A stretch of 64,000 bases of DNA, taken from NCBI GenBank assembly GCA_034401795.1, contig CM067369.1, positions 138,706,496 to 138,770,495 of the forward strand. Reading direction: 5' to 3'. This stretch comes from Chaetoderma sp. LZ-2023a. Lineage: Eukaryota; Mollusca; Caudofoveata; Chaetodermatida; Chaetodermatidae. This document shows, piece by piece, positions 41,221 through 51,930 of the stretch (position 1 is its first letter; each line of letters begins with the position of its first letter). A program made the position numbers and the translations under genes. Below the pieces are notes generated by a model, which did no database searches, was not told the origin of the DNA, and was given only the letters and a program-made list of their open reading frames with translations.

Positions 41221-43103
41221 TGTGTAAGCGAATGATTTGCTGTGTTGCATGGCCTATAAAGTATGTTATCTGTAATGTCATTCTATGAATGTTACTAAAT
41301 TCTTGAGAACTTTTTTTTCTGGCTTGACTATTCCACTTAAGGATCGTGACATTGTCATGAATTGATGACCCAGAGTATGTGAGTACATGCCCCAAAACAC
41401 CTGTCCACACTGTCTGTTTTCTCCTTCTTTTTCTTTCAGCATTGTTCCCCTCCTTTTCTTTCAGAGCCAGAGCTGGAGCTGGAGCTAAAATGCAGCAACG
41501 AAAACAACAATGACAGACGGGCAGAAAGACAGATGGAGGACTGGAATGGACAACAGAACAACAGATGGGCCGGCCTGGCGGCGGACCGCGAGGGATATGG
41601 ACGTGTGTCCATCTCTTTCGTGGCCCGTAGGCAGGTATGCTTGTCTGTCGAACAGACTGACAAACCAATCAACAAATGGACAGACTGACGGACAACTCTG
41701 GGCACAGCAAGCTGCTGGAGTACGCTTAAGCAATGTACTTGGCCCCACTTGCTCAGTCTTCTCGGATGGGACTTTAAACTGAGGTCCCGTCACACAGTGC
41801 CCATCACTGTGTGAACGTGAGCTAGGGTTAGGTAGGCAAGAAATTTCGGCATAGTCAAAGTAAACAGGATGCTGAATGGATCCCTCCTCGGATGGAACCA
41901 CGCAACATACGGATTACAAAACCAAAACCAAATTGCTAGAATTAGAATCTTTCGGAATTTTCGAGGGGACTATGGAGGGATGTAACCCGGATGATTGACC
42001 GAGTTCGTCCTCGGACGGACACAGTCACCATACGGGCTACCTAACCAATCAAAATCAAACAAGTGCGCGCTGGTGCCTGCTCGGATGATGGCCAGAAGAC
42101 CAAATGGGTCCCAGGACCCGAAAGACCCCACACCCCAACCTCCCCACTCCCCCCAAAGGGGCCGGGAGGTCTCTGACCTAAAGCCCCCCCCCCCTCTTGG
42201 GTGCATCAGGTCATAAGACCGTACGCACCTCCCCCGACCCAACACCTACCCCATCCCTTACCCACCCCTGTTAGGTCCAGGTTAGGCCATCCCCATTACA
42301 CACGCCCAAGCATGAGGAGCAACAAAAAAAGCCATGGAATAGAACAGCAACATGAGACAAAATCGAGAGACAACGATCAACACACACACACACACACAGA
42401 GAGACACAAGCCAATGCACAAACCGACGTCACAAGAATTCACAAGAATTCAACAGAAACCATAAAGGCCAGGCGTGAGTCTAGACCCTAGCATTGGGAAC
42501 TAGCATATAAACGCCTCAAATATTACAACACACACGCATGTTTTGGTCGTGCTCAAATATTCTAATTTAAGCGGATTTAGCGTTGTTTTTTTAAAACTAT
42601 CGTTGGCTTCATGGAGGAATTAGGGAAATCATCACAGGGGCAGGTTGTATCAATCTAAAATGTATACATTCGTGCCATAATGACTGTTTGAAATTTCCTT
42701 AAATTGGCACATTGTTTTAAAATGTTAGCCATTGTTGGAGTCGCTTCTGTACCCGTTAACTTTTAGTTTAATTCGGGTACTCGGTTAATTTTCTCTTGCG
42801 ACTCGGTTCCTCTAAAGATGGATGCGCCCTTAGCCAAGATTGCGGCGCCCATGAATTATGTCGTTCTTGGTTTGGTGTGTCTAGGCACTCTGTTGTCGCC
42901 GATTTTAGCTCTCGCTTCATTGTCGAGGGTGTTTGTAGCGATCGGCGATGTATTCTTGGTTATTTAACGTTAGTTAAAGGCTGAGTTGTGTTTTTTAAGA
43001 ATTTTCACTCAAAAAAGTTTCAAATAATTCCTGCCTGAAGTCTTGATTATCATTAATTTAAGAGAAAGTTAATGTGTTTAAGGAATCTTAACTATCAAGT
43101 CGA
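41221..43103 (+). other. DIRS-C long leader, no gene recognised
   Basis: GC-richer than flanking DNA. It holds a perfect hairpin CACACAGTG / CACTGTGTG at 41791-41813, C-rich runs and a (CA)n tract near 42381. Several frames of 60-160 codons on both strands show no homology. A short ORF from ATG 42818 could be an upstream exon, but no donor can be fixed. Confidence 0.4.
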
Positions 43104-43166
43104 TTGTGCGTATTGCTCGTCATCGTTTGTCATGTGCAGCGTTTTAATTTTTCTCTGTGTTCGCAG

Positions 43167-45117
43167 AAACCTAAGAATCCGGACACGTTGTGCCACAAGT
43201 GCAACAGGTTCATGAAACTGAAGTATTTGGGACATCACTGTGTGGCGTGCGCTCCATGTAAAGTCGGCAGCCCGTGTGATGTGTGTGTGTGAAGTGGTCG
43301 TCGGCAATGGTGGCAGAGTTCGACAGGGATCGACGTGCAAGGCTGGAGAGGATCGCGAGGGACAAGGCAGCGAAATTGCAGCAGGCGTCTTTGATGGGAC
43401 TGGAAGGTCGTCTGAATGACCGAATGGATTCAGCTATGGGCGTATGGGCGGCCCAGTTCAAGGCAATGTTTGAGTCATTGCAATCCACGGTCCCGTTGAT
43501 GCAAGCTGGTGCAGGACAACCATTAGGTGGTCCGGCTAGTTCTGCTGAGGGTCATGCACCTGCCCCTTCTTTGTCCTTGGCTCAAGAGCCAACGATAGAG
43601 GAGGAAGATCGTCTGCTTATGGAAGATTCCGGCATGCCAGATATCTCGATGACGGCAATGCCCAGTACATCCCAGCGGTCGCCCTCGGGATTGGTATGGG
43701 TTTGTCAGGAGGATGGTGATGTCGACGTTCCGTCGGGCATTTTCCATCCACTATTTGTGCAACCTGAGGGGTCGGCGGGGCCGTGTTTTGCGGTTCCTGC
43801 TGGTATCCTGGCCGCGTTAGGTGCGGCTCCTATCAGAGTGACGGTACCAGCCATTGGTAACAAGGCGGTCATAGTCACGGCTCCTGTGCTGGAGCCGATG
43901 GACTGCGGAGAATCCGGGTCTGGCGATTCGTTAGACACCGGTGCCGCTGGTAGTCGCGCTATGGATGCACTCTGTCTTGGCAGAGAGGTTTCTAGAAGTG
44001 CTCAGCATGGATCGTCGGTGTCCCTCTCATCTAAGGCAGAGAGGGAGGATGAAAATGGGAGATCATTACTGAACGAGTCCGTTTTCTGCGCCGAAGCTGA
44101 ATGGGTGCAGGTCCTTGGATGGATGACCGATCGTCTCGGGTTGGCATCTGATCTGGGATCGCAGCGCGATCCGGCGATGGAGCGGATGTCAGAGCGAGCG
44201 GCTAGCGCTCTGTCAAGTGGCTCTTCTGCCATGCCGATGCTTCCTTTGAATACGCAGACTTCCGACATGCTGGAAGTTGCGGCATACCGTCTGGTCCAGC
44301 CAGACTATGCATTACCGAAGTCCCCGAAGGGGATCAGGAGTTGGGTCCGTATTCCGGAGCTGGCTTATCATCAGTACGCCCGGGTTCCACGGCTTTCCGT
44401 TGAGGAATGAGAGGCTCTGAATAGGCCGTTGGCTGGGAAGGCTAAGGGGCGGTCACGTCCGTTGGTTTCTCAGACCAACAAAGAGCGGCAAGAGCGGCCA
44501 TGGCTGCACTGTCGCACGGGTGTACCGTCCTTCAGGGTATGCTGGACTGCACGGCGGAGGGTGGACAGGTGCCAGAGGCTGCTCCCGGAGTTGTTCAGGA
44601 CACCATGCGCCTGTCTCAAGATTGCCTGGCCAGGGTGATCACTAGAACGTTGGCAGAGCGACGGAGAATGGTTCTCGACTGTGTAGAACCAGGACCGGAG
44701 ATGAGGGCTGCATTATCTTCTGCGCCTGTCATAGGTCCAGGCTTGTTCGGCGGCTCGGCACGACAGGCACTCTCCAAGGTTGTGTCAATGGGGGCGGAGC
44801 AAGAAGTGGTCGGCAAGTCGTGGAAGTCGACTAAAAGGACTCAGCCGCAGCAGTCCTACCATCAACACAGACAGGAGCAGCAGAGGCAGCGTCCTAGATC
44901 GCCCTTCCGTCCTTCTGGCCGTGATGCCCATAGGCGATCCGGATCACAAGGACCTGGCCGTTCATCCTCATACAAGTCCTCTAATAAGAGGCCGTATGAG
45001 GAAGACAGGAAGGGTGGCGGTTCGGGCCAAGGCGGCTACCATAAGGATGGCCGTGGCGGCGGTTCCGGACCGTCGTATTACAAGAAACCGCGGGGCGGCC
45101 GTGGGGCTCGTTCCTGA
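43167..45117 (+). pseudogene. DIRS-C ORF1 (gag-like), broken
   Basis: Opens after an acceptor-like TTCTCTGTGTTCGCAG with KPKNPDTLCHKCNRF.., HHCVACAPCKVGSPCDVC. A (GT)n tract at 43278-43290 is two bases too long, so this frame hits TGA while the next frame continues VKWSSAMVAEF. That frame runs to a TGA at 44408. A further shift brings in the RAAMAALSHG.. block, matching RAAMSAVNHS of DIRS-A/D. It ends in an Arg/Gly/Ser-rich tail, stop 45117. Confidence 0.75.
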
Positions 45118-47287
45118 CGGGTTTCCGGCGGGACCAGTGCCGGTGGCTTTGGAGGCGATTGGAGTCGAGAATCTTCACTCAAGCGATTTAGCGTCTTATC
45201 GGCCAATCTTGACCGACAGCTGTGTGCAGATTCCTTCCGTCGGAGGCAGACTTCAGTTATTCCTAAGCCAATGGGAACAGGTCGTGCGCGACTCTTTAGT
45301 TTTTCAGTGGATAAGAAACGGCTACGATCCGGACTGGCTCATCCATCAATCGTTAGTTCCATTAACCTCGACTCCAATATGGACGCCTGTTCCAAGGGAA
45401 TCAGATCGTCTAGCCGCCATTCGATCAGAAATAGAATCTCTTCGTCAGAAGAGGGCGATTCATCTAGTCAGCAATCAGTCTTCACTGGGCTTCTATTCGA
45501 TCATGTTCATCGTTCCGAAGCATACCGGGTGATGGAGACCAATTCTAAATCTCAAACCGTTGAACAAATTTATTCTTTCTCCAAAATTTCAGATGGAGAC
45601 GGTATCAGCAGTGATGACAGGGCTGCGGAAAGGCATGTGGGCAGTATCGATAGATCTGAAGGATGCATATTTTCATATTCTAATGTCAATTCCTTTTCAG
45701 AAATACCTTCGGTTTGCGTTCCAAGACAGTGTTTGGGAATTCAATGCGCTCCCGTTCGGCCTGACCACAGCTCCGAGGGTCTTCACCAAGGTCGTTCTCA
45801 CCATGACTTCTTTACTTCGCAGGAGAGACATAGCTGTTCACACATACATAGACGACTGGCTGCTAAAGGCGGGGAATCCAGTCACTCTGCGCAGCAATCT
45901 GCAGGTAGTCCTAGCCTTATTAAAGGATCTAGGGTGGATTGTGAATCTAGAGAAATCAGAACTGACTCCATCCCAGGAGTTTGTTTATCTGGGCATATTT
46001 TTCAATCTCAGGGACGGCGTAGCTTTTCCGGCGGAGAGCAGAGTCAGAAGCCTGATTGCGGTTCTGGAGTCGGTTTCTCTAGGAGCCTATCTGACGGCGC
46101 GCCAGTTTCTCAGGATACTGGGTTTACTAGTATCTCTAGAGAAGGTGGTTCCATATGCGGCATGCAGGCGCAGGCCGTTTCAGATGTATCTAATGTCATT
46201 TTGGTCTCAGAGAACAGATCCGTTATCTCTGAGGATACCAGTGAAAGAACCATTGATATTCCATCTTCAGTGGTGGTTATCGGAACAGGATCTCCTGCGA
46301 GGTGTTCCTCTACAACCTCTTCAACCTCAAATGTCCATCTTCACGGATGCTTCGTTGACGGGTTGGGGAGCGGTATTGGACAATCAGTCAGTGTCAGGGG
46401 AATGGGATCGGACCAATGCGCAGAAACAAATCAATGTGCTCGAACTATTAGCGGTGGTATTTGCACTTCGAAAGTTCGAGAGTCTAATTCAAGACAAGAT
46501 TGTCCTAATAAGGACAGACAACTCAACAGTGGTGTCTTATTTGAACCGCCAGGGCGGGACGAGATCACCAGAGTTGTGTATGATGATTTGGAACCTTCTG
46601 CTGTGGTGCCAAGAGATGAATATTATTCTTCGGGCAGCACACATTCCAGGAAGATTGAACATCCTAGCGGATGCTCTCAGTTGAAGGACGGTTTGTCGTC
46701 CGACGGAATGGCAGCTCAACCAATCGGTAGCGGAGGTTCTATTCAAACAATGGGGCAAGCCAAATGTCGACCTGTTTGCAATGAAGCAAAACGCAAAGAT
46801 GGTCACTTACGTGTCACCGATCCCGGACCCGTTAGCTCTAGCAGTAGACGCACTGGCGATAAGTTGGGAAGGAATGTACGCATATGCGTATCCGCCAACA
46901 ATTCTCATCCCGAAAGTTCTGGCAAAGATAGGAGAGGGGATGTGCAAAGTACTACTGATCGCTCCTTATTGGCCAGGCCGATCATGGTTTACGGATCTGC
47001 TGGACCTTCTGGTCTGCAATCCAATCTCTCTTCCAGACACAAGAGATCTAATCTCTCAGAACAGGGGTCTGTACCTTCACGACAGACCAGAAATGTTCAA
47101 ATTGACTGCATGGATGTTGTCAAGCAGCGTGCAATTGCGGTTGGCTTTTCTGAGCAAGCAGCGAAGTTTGTTGCTTCAGCCAGAAGAGTTTCAACCACAA
47201 AAACATATAATTATAGAATCAACAAATTTGCACACTGGTGTGAGAGAGGAGATATTAATCCCTTTTCTGCATCTGTTCAACACGTAG
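44780..47287 (+). pseudogene. DIRS-C pol: RT, RNase H, methyltransferase with two in-frame TGA
   Basis: A single frame from within ORF1's 3' end to 47287, interrupted only by TGA at 45530-45532 (inside the conserved TGGW of the RT) and TGA at 46682-46684 (after LADALS). RT motifs SIDLKDAYFH, LPFGLTTAPRVFT and YIDDWLLKA are intact. RNase H FTDASLTGWG, NVLELLAVVFAL, RTDNSTVVSYL and LADALS are intact. The Dam-like part has VDLFAMKQNAK, YAYPPT and LLIAPYWPGRSWF. The second stop is consistent with CGA to TGA at a CpG. No evidence supports recoding. Confidence 0.82.
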
Positions 47288-48131
47288 CAGATTTTATCTG
47301 TCATTTATACGAAGTTGACAAACTTGTACCTTCTACCCTAGCAGCATATAAGTCTGCAATAGCTTCAGTCATTCCCAGTCTCTCCGTTGGAGGAGTGGAG
47401 AATGACACTTTGAATGAAGTTATCAAAGGAATGAGCAATCTGCGACCTAGACAGCCAATTCCTATCCCATCATGGAATCTATCTCTTGTTCTACAGGTTT
47501 TAGGGCATGCTCCTTTTGAATCTATTAGATCTATTGATATTAAACTGTTAACTGTTAAATCAGTTTTCTTGGTTGCAGCAGCGTCAGCGAGAAGGAGAAG
47601 AGAGATTCATGCGCTTTCTGCTGAACAAGACCGTTTTGTCGTCACGGGTGAAGGTTTAAGACTTCTTCCACGTCTTTGTTTCCTGGCAAAGAATCAGTCA
47701 CTTAAATATCCAGGACAGCCGATCAATTTGCCAAGTTTAATTAGACATGACCCAAACTCTGCGGCTTGGTGTCCTGTCAGATGTCTTAAAATGTATAAGA
47801 AACGTACTAATGAGTGGAGAGACGACCCGAAATCTCAGTGGTTATGTCTCAAAGCTCCCCATTTACGTGCCTCGAAAGATACTATTTCTCGTTGGATAGT
47901 TGACGCTATTCAAATGTCACACAAAATTGCTACAGGAAAGCAGATTGATCGTGCGAATGCCCATGAGGTCCGAGCACTAGCAGCATCATCGGCCCTTTAT
48001 AAGTCTCATTAGAGGAGGTGATGTCTGTAGCACAATGGCATGCCGAGTCGTCATTCACTGATTTCTACCTTCGCAACATCTCCAGCGCACTTAATCCGGT
48101 AGCCGTCGCCAATCTGTCGAATCTACACTAA
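47092..48131 (+). pseudogene. DIRS-C tyrosine recombinase, frameshift before the active tyrosine
   Basis: Starts NVQIDCMDVVKQR in the -1 frame to pol; the frame is open upstream to 45271. It carries SARRRREIHALSAE (box I) and AHEVRALAASSALY (HxxR). At about 48001 a small deletion ends the frame at TAG. The continuation EEVMSVAQWHAESSFTDFYL with the nucleophile tyrosine lies in another frame and ends TAA at 48131. Confidence 0.8.
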
Positions 48132-48740
48132 GCCATTTCCGACCACCACTTCGCACACATCACTAAAGTCTTCCGGCTACACTGAACAAACGCTATGCAC
48201 ATGACTGAGTACGACCGTGGATTGGGCCTACCTCCTGTGATGATCAAGAACAGGTCAAGCACTCGAAATGGTGAGTGTTTACATTAATTAAGTGACTATA
48301 ATTATATTTACTTACAGTCGAAATACCAGACTGCTTAGGTAAATAGTCTGGTACAAGAGTATACTTATCCTCTCATACAGACATTAGACTCATTCCAATT
48401 TGAAAATTTTATCGATATACTGAGGTTTTTCAAATTTTGAAGTTGTAGTAGCTTCTTTGCACTCTACTGGACTGCCCTAGCTGAGACTTGGGGCTGACAC
48501 GGGTCTGGTGGGTGTTGCATCCCCATTGACAACCCTCTGAATTTTGTGCGGACAAAAGAGGGGGGGGGGGAGCGCGGTCTAGACCATGGAAGTTTAGCAC
48601 TCTATGAGTCAGATGGCAGAACCCAAGCGTATGCCAGGGTTCCAGTCTCTTCACAACCTTCTCTGTTGGATGGTAGATGAGCACTGGTTCGAGCCTCACC
48701 TCCTCCCACCGGCATTTCATGGCTGTCGAAATCCGGAGTT

Positions 48741-48840
48741 TATCATAATAGTACATCTGGTAAGTATTATTCGAAGTAGAATCAAAAAAGCATCCGCTTT
48801 TGTTTCTACGAGAATTCTTAATACTTACCAGATGTACTAT
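48741..48840 (+). repeat. DIRS-C internal complementary region
   Basis: ATCATAATAGTACATCTGG..GAAGTAGA (complement of the left end) is joined through ATC to AAAAAAGCATCCGC..ACCAGATGTACTAT (complement of the right end). One mismatch to the right terminus is visible. Confidence 0.93.
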
Positions 48841-48907
48841 GGCCCAGCCTCAGCCGCCCCGCTGAGGTGAGGCTGAGCTGCTTTCGCTGTTTGCCAAGGC
48901 AAATATA

Positions 48908-49103
48908 AGACGAATCTGACTGTGACTGGGAATTGACTCGGTACCTGCGGCTATGGTAATTCCCGGACACAGTATGGGCAGGACCAGGAGAGTGCGGAGT
49001 TTTAATTGTTTATTTTGAGCTAGACTAGATAATAGATATTATCATAATAGTACATCTGGTAAGTATTAAGAATTCTCGTAGACACAAAAGCGGATGCTTT
49101 TTT
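48908..49103 (+). repeat. DIRS-C right inverted terminal repeat
   Basis: 161 bp shared with the left end, then 35 bp unique to this side ending GCGGATGCTTTTTT. Confidence 0.93.
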
Positions 49104-49230
49104 GAGTCTCGGTTATTGAGCCAGGAATTCCAGTGACAACTTTTTTTAAATTGTCTTCTCTTGGCACTTCCACTACTCTGAAGGTATGTCATTCATTAGA
49201 AGTATGTCAGCATGATCTACCTTTAGCCCT
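49104..49230. repeat. FB1 right half, split by DIRS-C
   Basis: CTCGGTTATTGAGCCAGGAATTCCAGT and AAATTGTCTTCTCTTGGC continue the FB1 unit interrupted at 40766. Confidence 0.75.
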
Positions 49231-51400
49231 AAAAAATGCTGCAATACAACACTTGTCATAAAACTATACTCCGTCGCATACTAGCAGTGTTGAAGATTAG
49301 CATGGGCCCGGTAGACCGTGGCTCCTAGATTTTAGGCGGGGCTACCAAAATTTCAAACTCACTAACCTAGCTGGCGACCTAACATTTTCAATTCATATTT
49401 TAAGATTGCAAACATAAAATCATTTTATATAGGAGTCTATTGCAGGTTGAGCCAATATTATTAACCCTTGATTTTTAACCGATGAACTCCTTGTATCTCA
49501 ATCTCGGGGCAAATAAACGAGAACGATGTTGAATATTCTAAATTTAATATGACTGGAAATAAGGCAGCAATGGCTTCCGCTCATATTAATTTCAAAATAT
49601 TAAACAGAGCATGTTAAACAGTGTAAAGAATTTACTCTTTCATGGATATGTCGTTGAAATGGTTAAGATTGAAAACAATGCATTTTAGATTGTCTTAGAT
49701 GTTTTTCTGAATGTTGGGCCATGTGTGTCGATGCATCATAATGATAAAATTTGGCCCATGAAAAATTGTCTGGCCCGTTAATTGGTCTTGTAATAGCCCA
49801 GTAGCCTGTGTTATTAGGGTACCATCGAGCAAACAAAATGCCTGTTCTCGATTTCAGAATTACTTTTGTGTAGCCTAGAAGTCGAGATTGATTGATGTGA
49901 TTGCGCTCAGAGTTGTCCTTTTGCGCATATATACACATAAAAATGGCACAGGGACAAATAAAAATTAACCCTCTGCGTCCCCGAGGTGAAAAAGTGTGAC
50001 GCATTGAAAAAGTGTGACGGAAACTGATAACTTTGCGTGTGCTTAATTATCGATTATTTTATCGTGTGTGTATATTTATTTGTGCATGTTTTTACTTTAA
50101 AAAATAGATCTAATGTATAGTGTGTTCAATGAAAACGAACTTATTGCGTTGTTTAAGACCATGATTTGTTGTATGTTTTTTTGCACAGCTCAAAGTTGGT
50201 AATAATGAGTTTACAAGACCGATGTTAGTCGCCTTGTTTGGCCTACCAATTGCAAAAATACCCGCCATATGTTTCTGTCAGTTGTGCTAAACGTCAGTGT
50301 GACGTGTCAGTATTTGATTGGATAACAGCGGAATCTCCGTCTCGAGGAACTCACGCTTGAGAAATCCAATACAACTGATCAAGCGTATACAAACGTGTCT
50401 GGGCATCTTAACCCTTTCACAGCTCAGAACATTGGACAGATCACAAAGTTGTTATCACTAATATGCTGAATATTTTGAAATTAATTTGCGCATGCCTACT
50501 TGCCTAATGCAGCAACGACTTACATGCAAAATATTTTTTTCTATTTACTTATCAAAATATCTAAATGGATGAAGGAATATATGGAAGATATTGTGATATC
50601 TTTTACACTTGAATGGTCATTTGACGGATTATCAGCGGTGTCTTTGTATTGCTGTTTGAATAACATTATCAATACACGCTATAAGCCGTCTTTTATTTAC
50701 ATGTAGCAATAGCGGCTGATTGATTGACTGATGGATTAGTGTTTATAATGTTTAACAATACTCGATCATTAGGTGTTCTCAATTTCTCAACTAAAAAGCG
50801 CATCCCAGCAGCGATGTTCAACGATATCGTCGATCTACAGGTAGGCAGGCATACGTTAAAATATTGATTTTTCCAAACAGCATATAGCTCAAAGTTCCCA
50901 GATACAAGCGTCTATTGGATACACGCTAATGCGTTATCTATGCTTCAACCAATCAGCAATCACGTTACATAGTTACTCCCTACGAATTAGACATATCCGG
51001 TTATTGGCTGATATATTTTCACTAATTACCCATTTTAATCTGATTTATACAGATTATTTGTGATAAATTATTGTTTTGTCTGATCTTAGCCATGTATTCC
51101 ACTATATTTAGTCATTCCAGTTACATTATAAAAAATACGCGCGCATTATATCGACGTAGGTCAAGTCGTCCTTGAGCAAACTCGCCCCAGATACTCGTAA
51201 TTTTTCAATAAGTCCAAAGTCAAGTTAGGGTTTTATATAAAAACTAATGCAGTGGTCTTTGCTAATTACTAATGTAGTGGTCTTTGGAAACGTTAATCAT
51301 ACAAGGTTGTCAATGTAGGTTGATTGGTTTATCAGACAACAAACAAGTACAGTACTTTATGTTATTGTTTATTGACATGCAGTTCAAATGTTATTAGTTA
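49231..51400. other. Intergenic, no gene recognised
   Basis: FB2 copies at about 49530-49605 (full) and 50458-50500 (half). A minus-strand frame at 50004-49663 with RWYPNNTGYW is not recognisable and has no splice or promoter support. Otherwise AT-rich and empty. Confidence 0.4.
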
Positions 51401-51419
51401 AATATACAATGGCCATTTC

Positions 51420-51545
51420 AATAGATAAATTTTAGCAGAATACATATTTTTGAAAATTTACCACTTGAATGACTGGCACTGTGTAGGCCCAGTCATTCCA
51501 GTGTTAAACTGCCAAAAATAGGTATTTTGGTGATCTACAATGGTG
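51420..51545. repeat. FB1 foldback remnant
   Basis: TTTTTGAAAATTTACCACTTGAATGACTGGC and GCCCAGTCATTCCAGTGTTAAA form shortened arms next to the Tc1-like element. Confidence 0.7.
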
Positions 51546-51608
51546 GCCAAAAGTGTTAAGTGCTAAAGGTTAATAAACTATGCATAGTTAATATTCTCTA
51601 TATATATA

Positions 51609-51632
51609 CACCTGTGCAAAAGTTAAGCACCA
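51609..51632 (+). repeat. Tc1-like left terminal inverted repeat
   Basis: 24 bp, exact inverse of 53236-53259, preceded by TA. Confidence 0.92.
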
Positions 51633-51930
51633 CCATATTTTTACGCACATGCGAGGGTATATTCATGTGCTATGAAGAAAGCAATAGCATAAACATTTAT
51701 GTACCCATCCATCTTAGTGCAAGAGGTAATAATGCAACTAGAGGAATGCTGATTATGATGGTGGGGAAACACTGTATGATTTTGTTTGAACTTGAAAACG
51801 AGGCGTGAATATGGTTACGTTGACACAACTGACAACTATTGCCGTACAGTTGACACACGTGGCTAGATTGTCATTAATGGTGTCTGAAAACGAAGTTTAA
51901 CATCTGTGCACGAGTTTGAGACTGTCATTA

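Larger units (their letters stand above)
40767..49103 (+). mobile_element. DIRS-C: DIRS-like retrotransposon inserted into an FB1 MITE
   Basis: 8337 bp on the plus strand with full DIRS architecture: terminal repeats 40767-40938 and 48908-49103 (161 bp identical and inverted) and an internal complementary region at 48741-48840. Between them lie ORF1, pol and YR. The target is the middle of an FB1 copy whose halves flank the element in register. Compared with DIRS-A/D it has a much longer 5' leader (about 2.3 kb) with minisatellites. The coding regions carry about six disabling changes. Confidence 0.92.

Noticed and set aside
41186..41901. Several minus-strand frames of 90-160 codons in the DIRS-C leader
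   Set aside because: Mutually overlapping, low-complexity, no recognisable domain or start context.
10651..46684. Recurrent TGA codons in DIRS frames as evidence of TGA recoding
   Set aside because: The replaced residues differ (Cys, Trp, Gly, Arg), true ORF ends also use TGA, and ARFRP1 uses TGA as stop. Ordinary nonsense mutations explain them.
45271..47091. Very long open frame (about 600 codons) before the DIRS-C recombinase
   Set aside because: It overlaps RT/RNase H in another frame; Ser-rich content is what the pol frame yields when shifted. Treated as a possible recombinase extension, not a separate gene.
6720..48570. G/C homopolymer runs (6722, 24261, 27350, 35017, 39726, 42186, 48561) as a regulatory system
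   Set aside because: They lie in unrelated contexts and are typical length-variable or error-prone tracts; only the runs in the ORF1/pol overlap are discussed.
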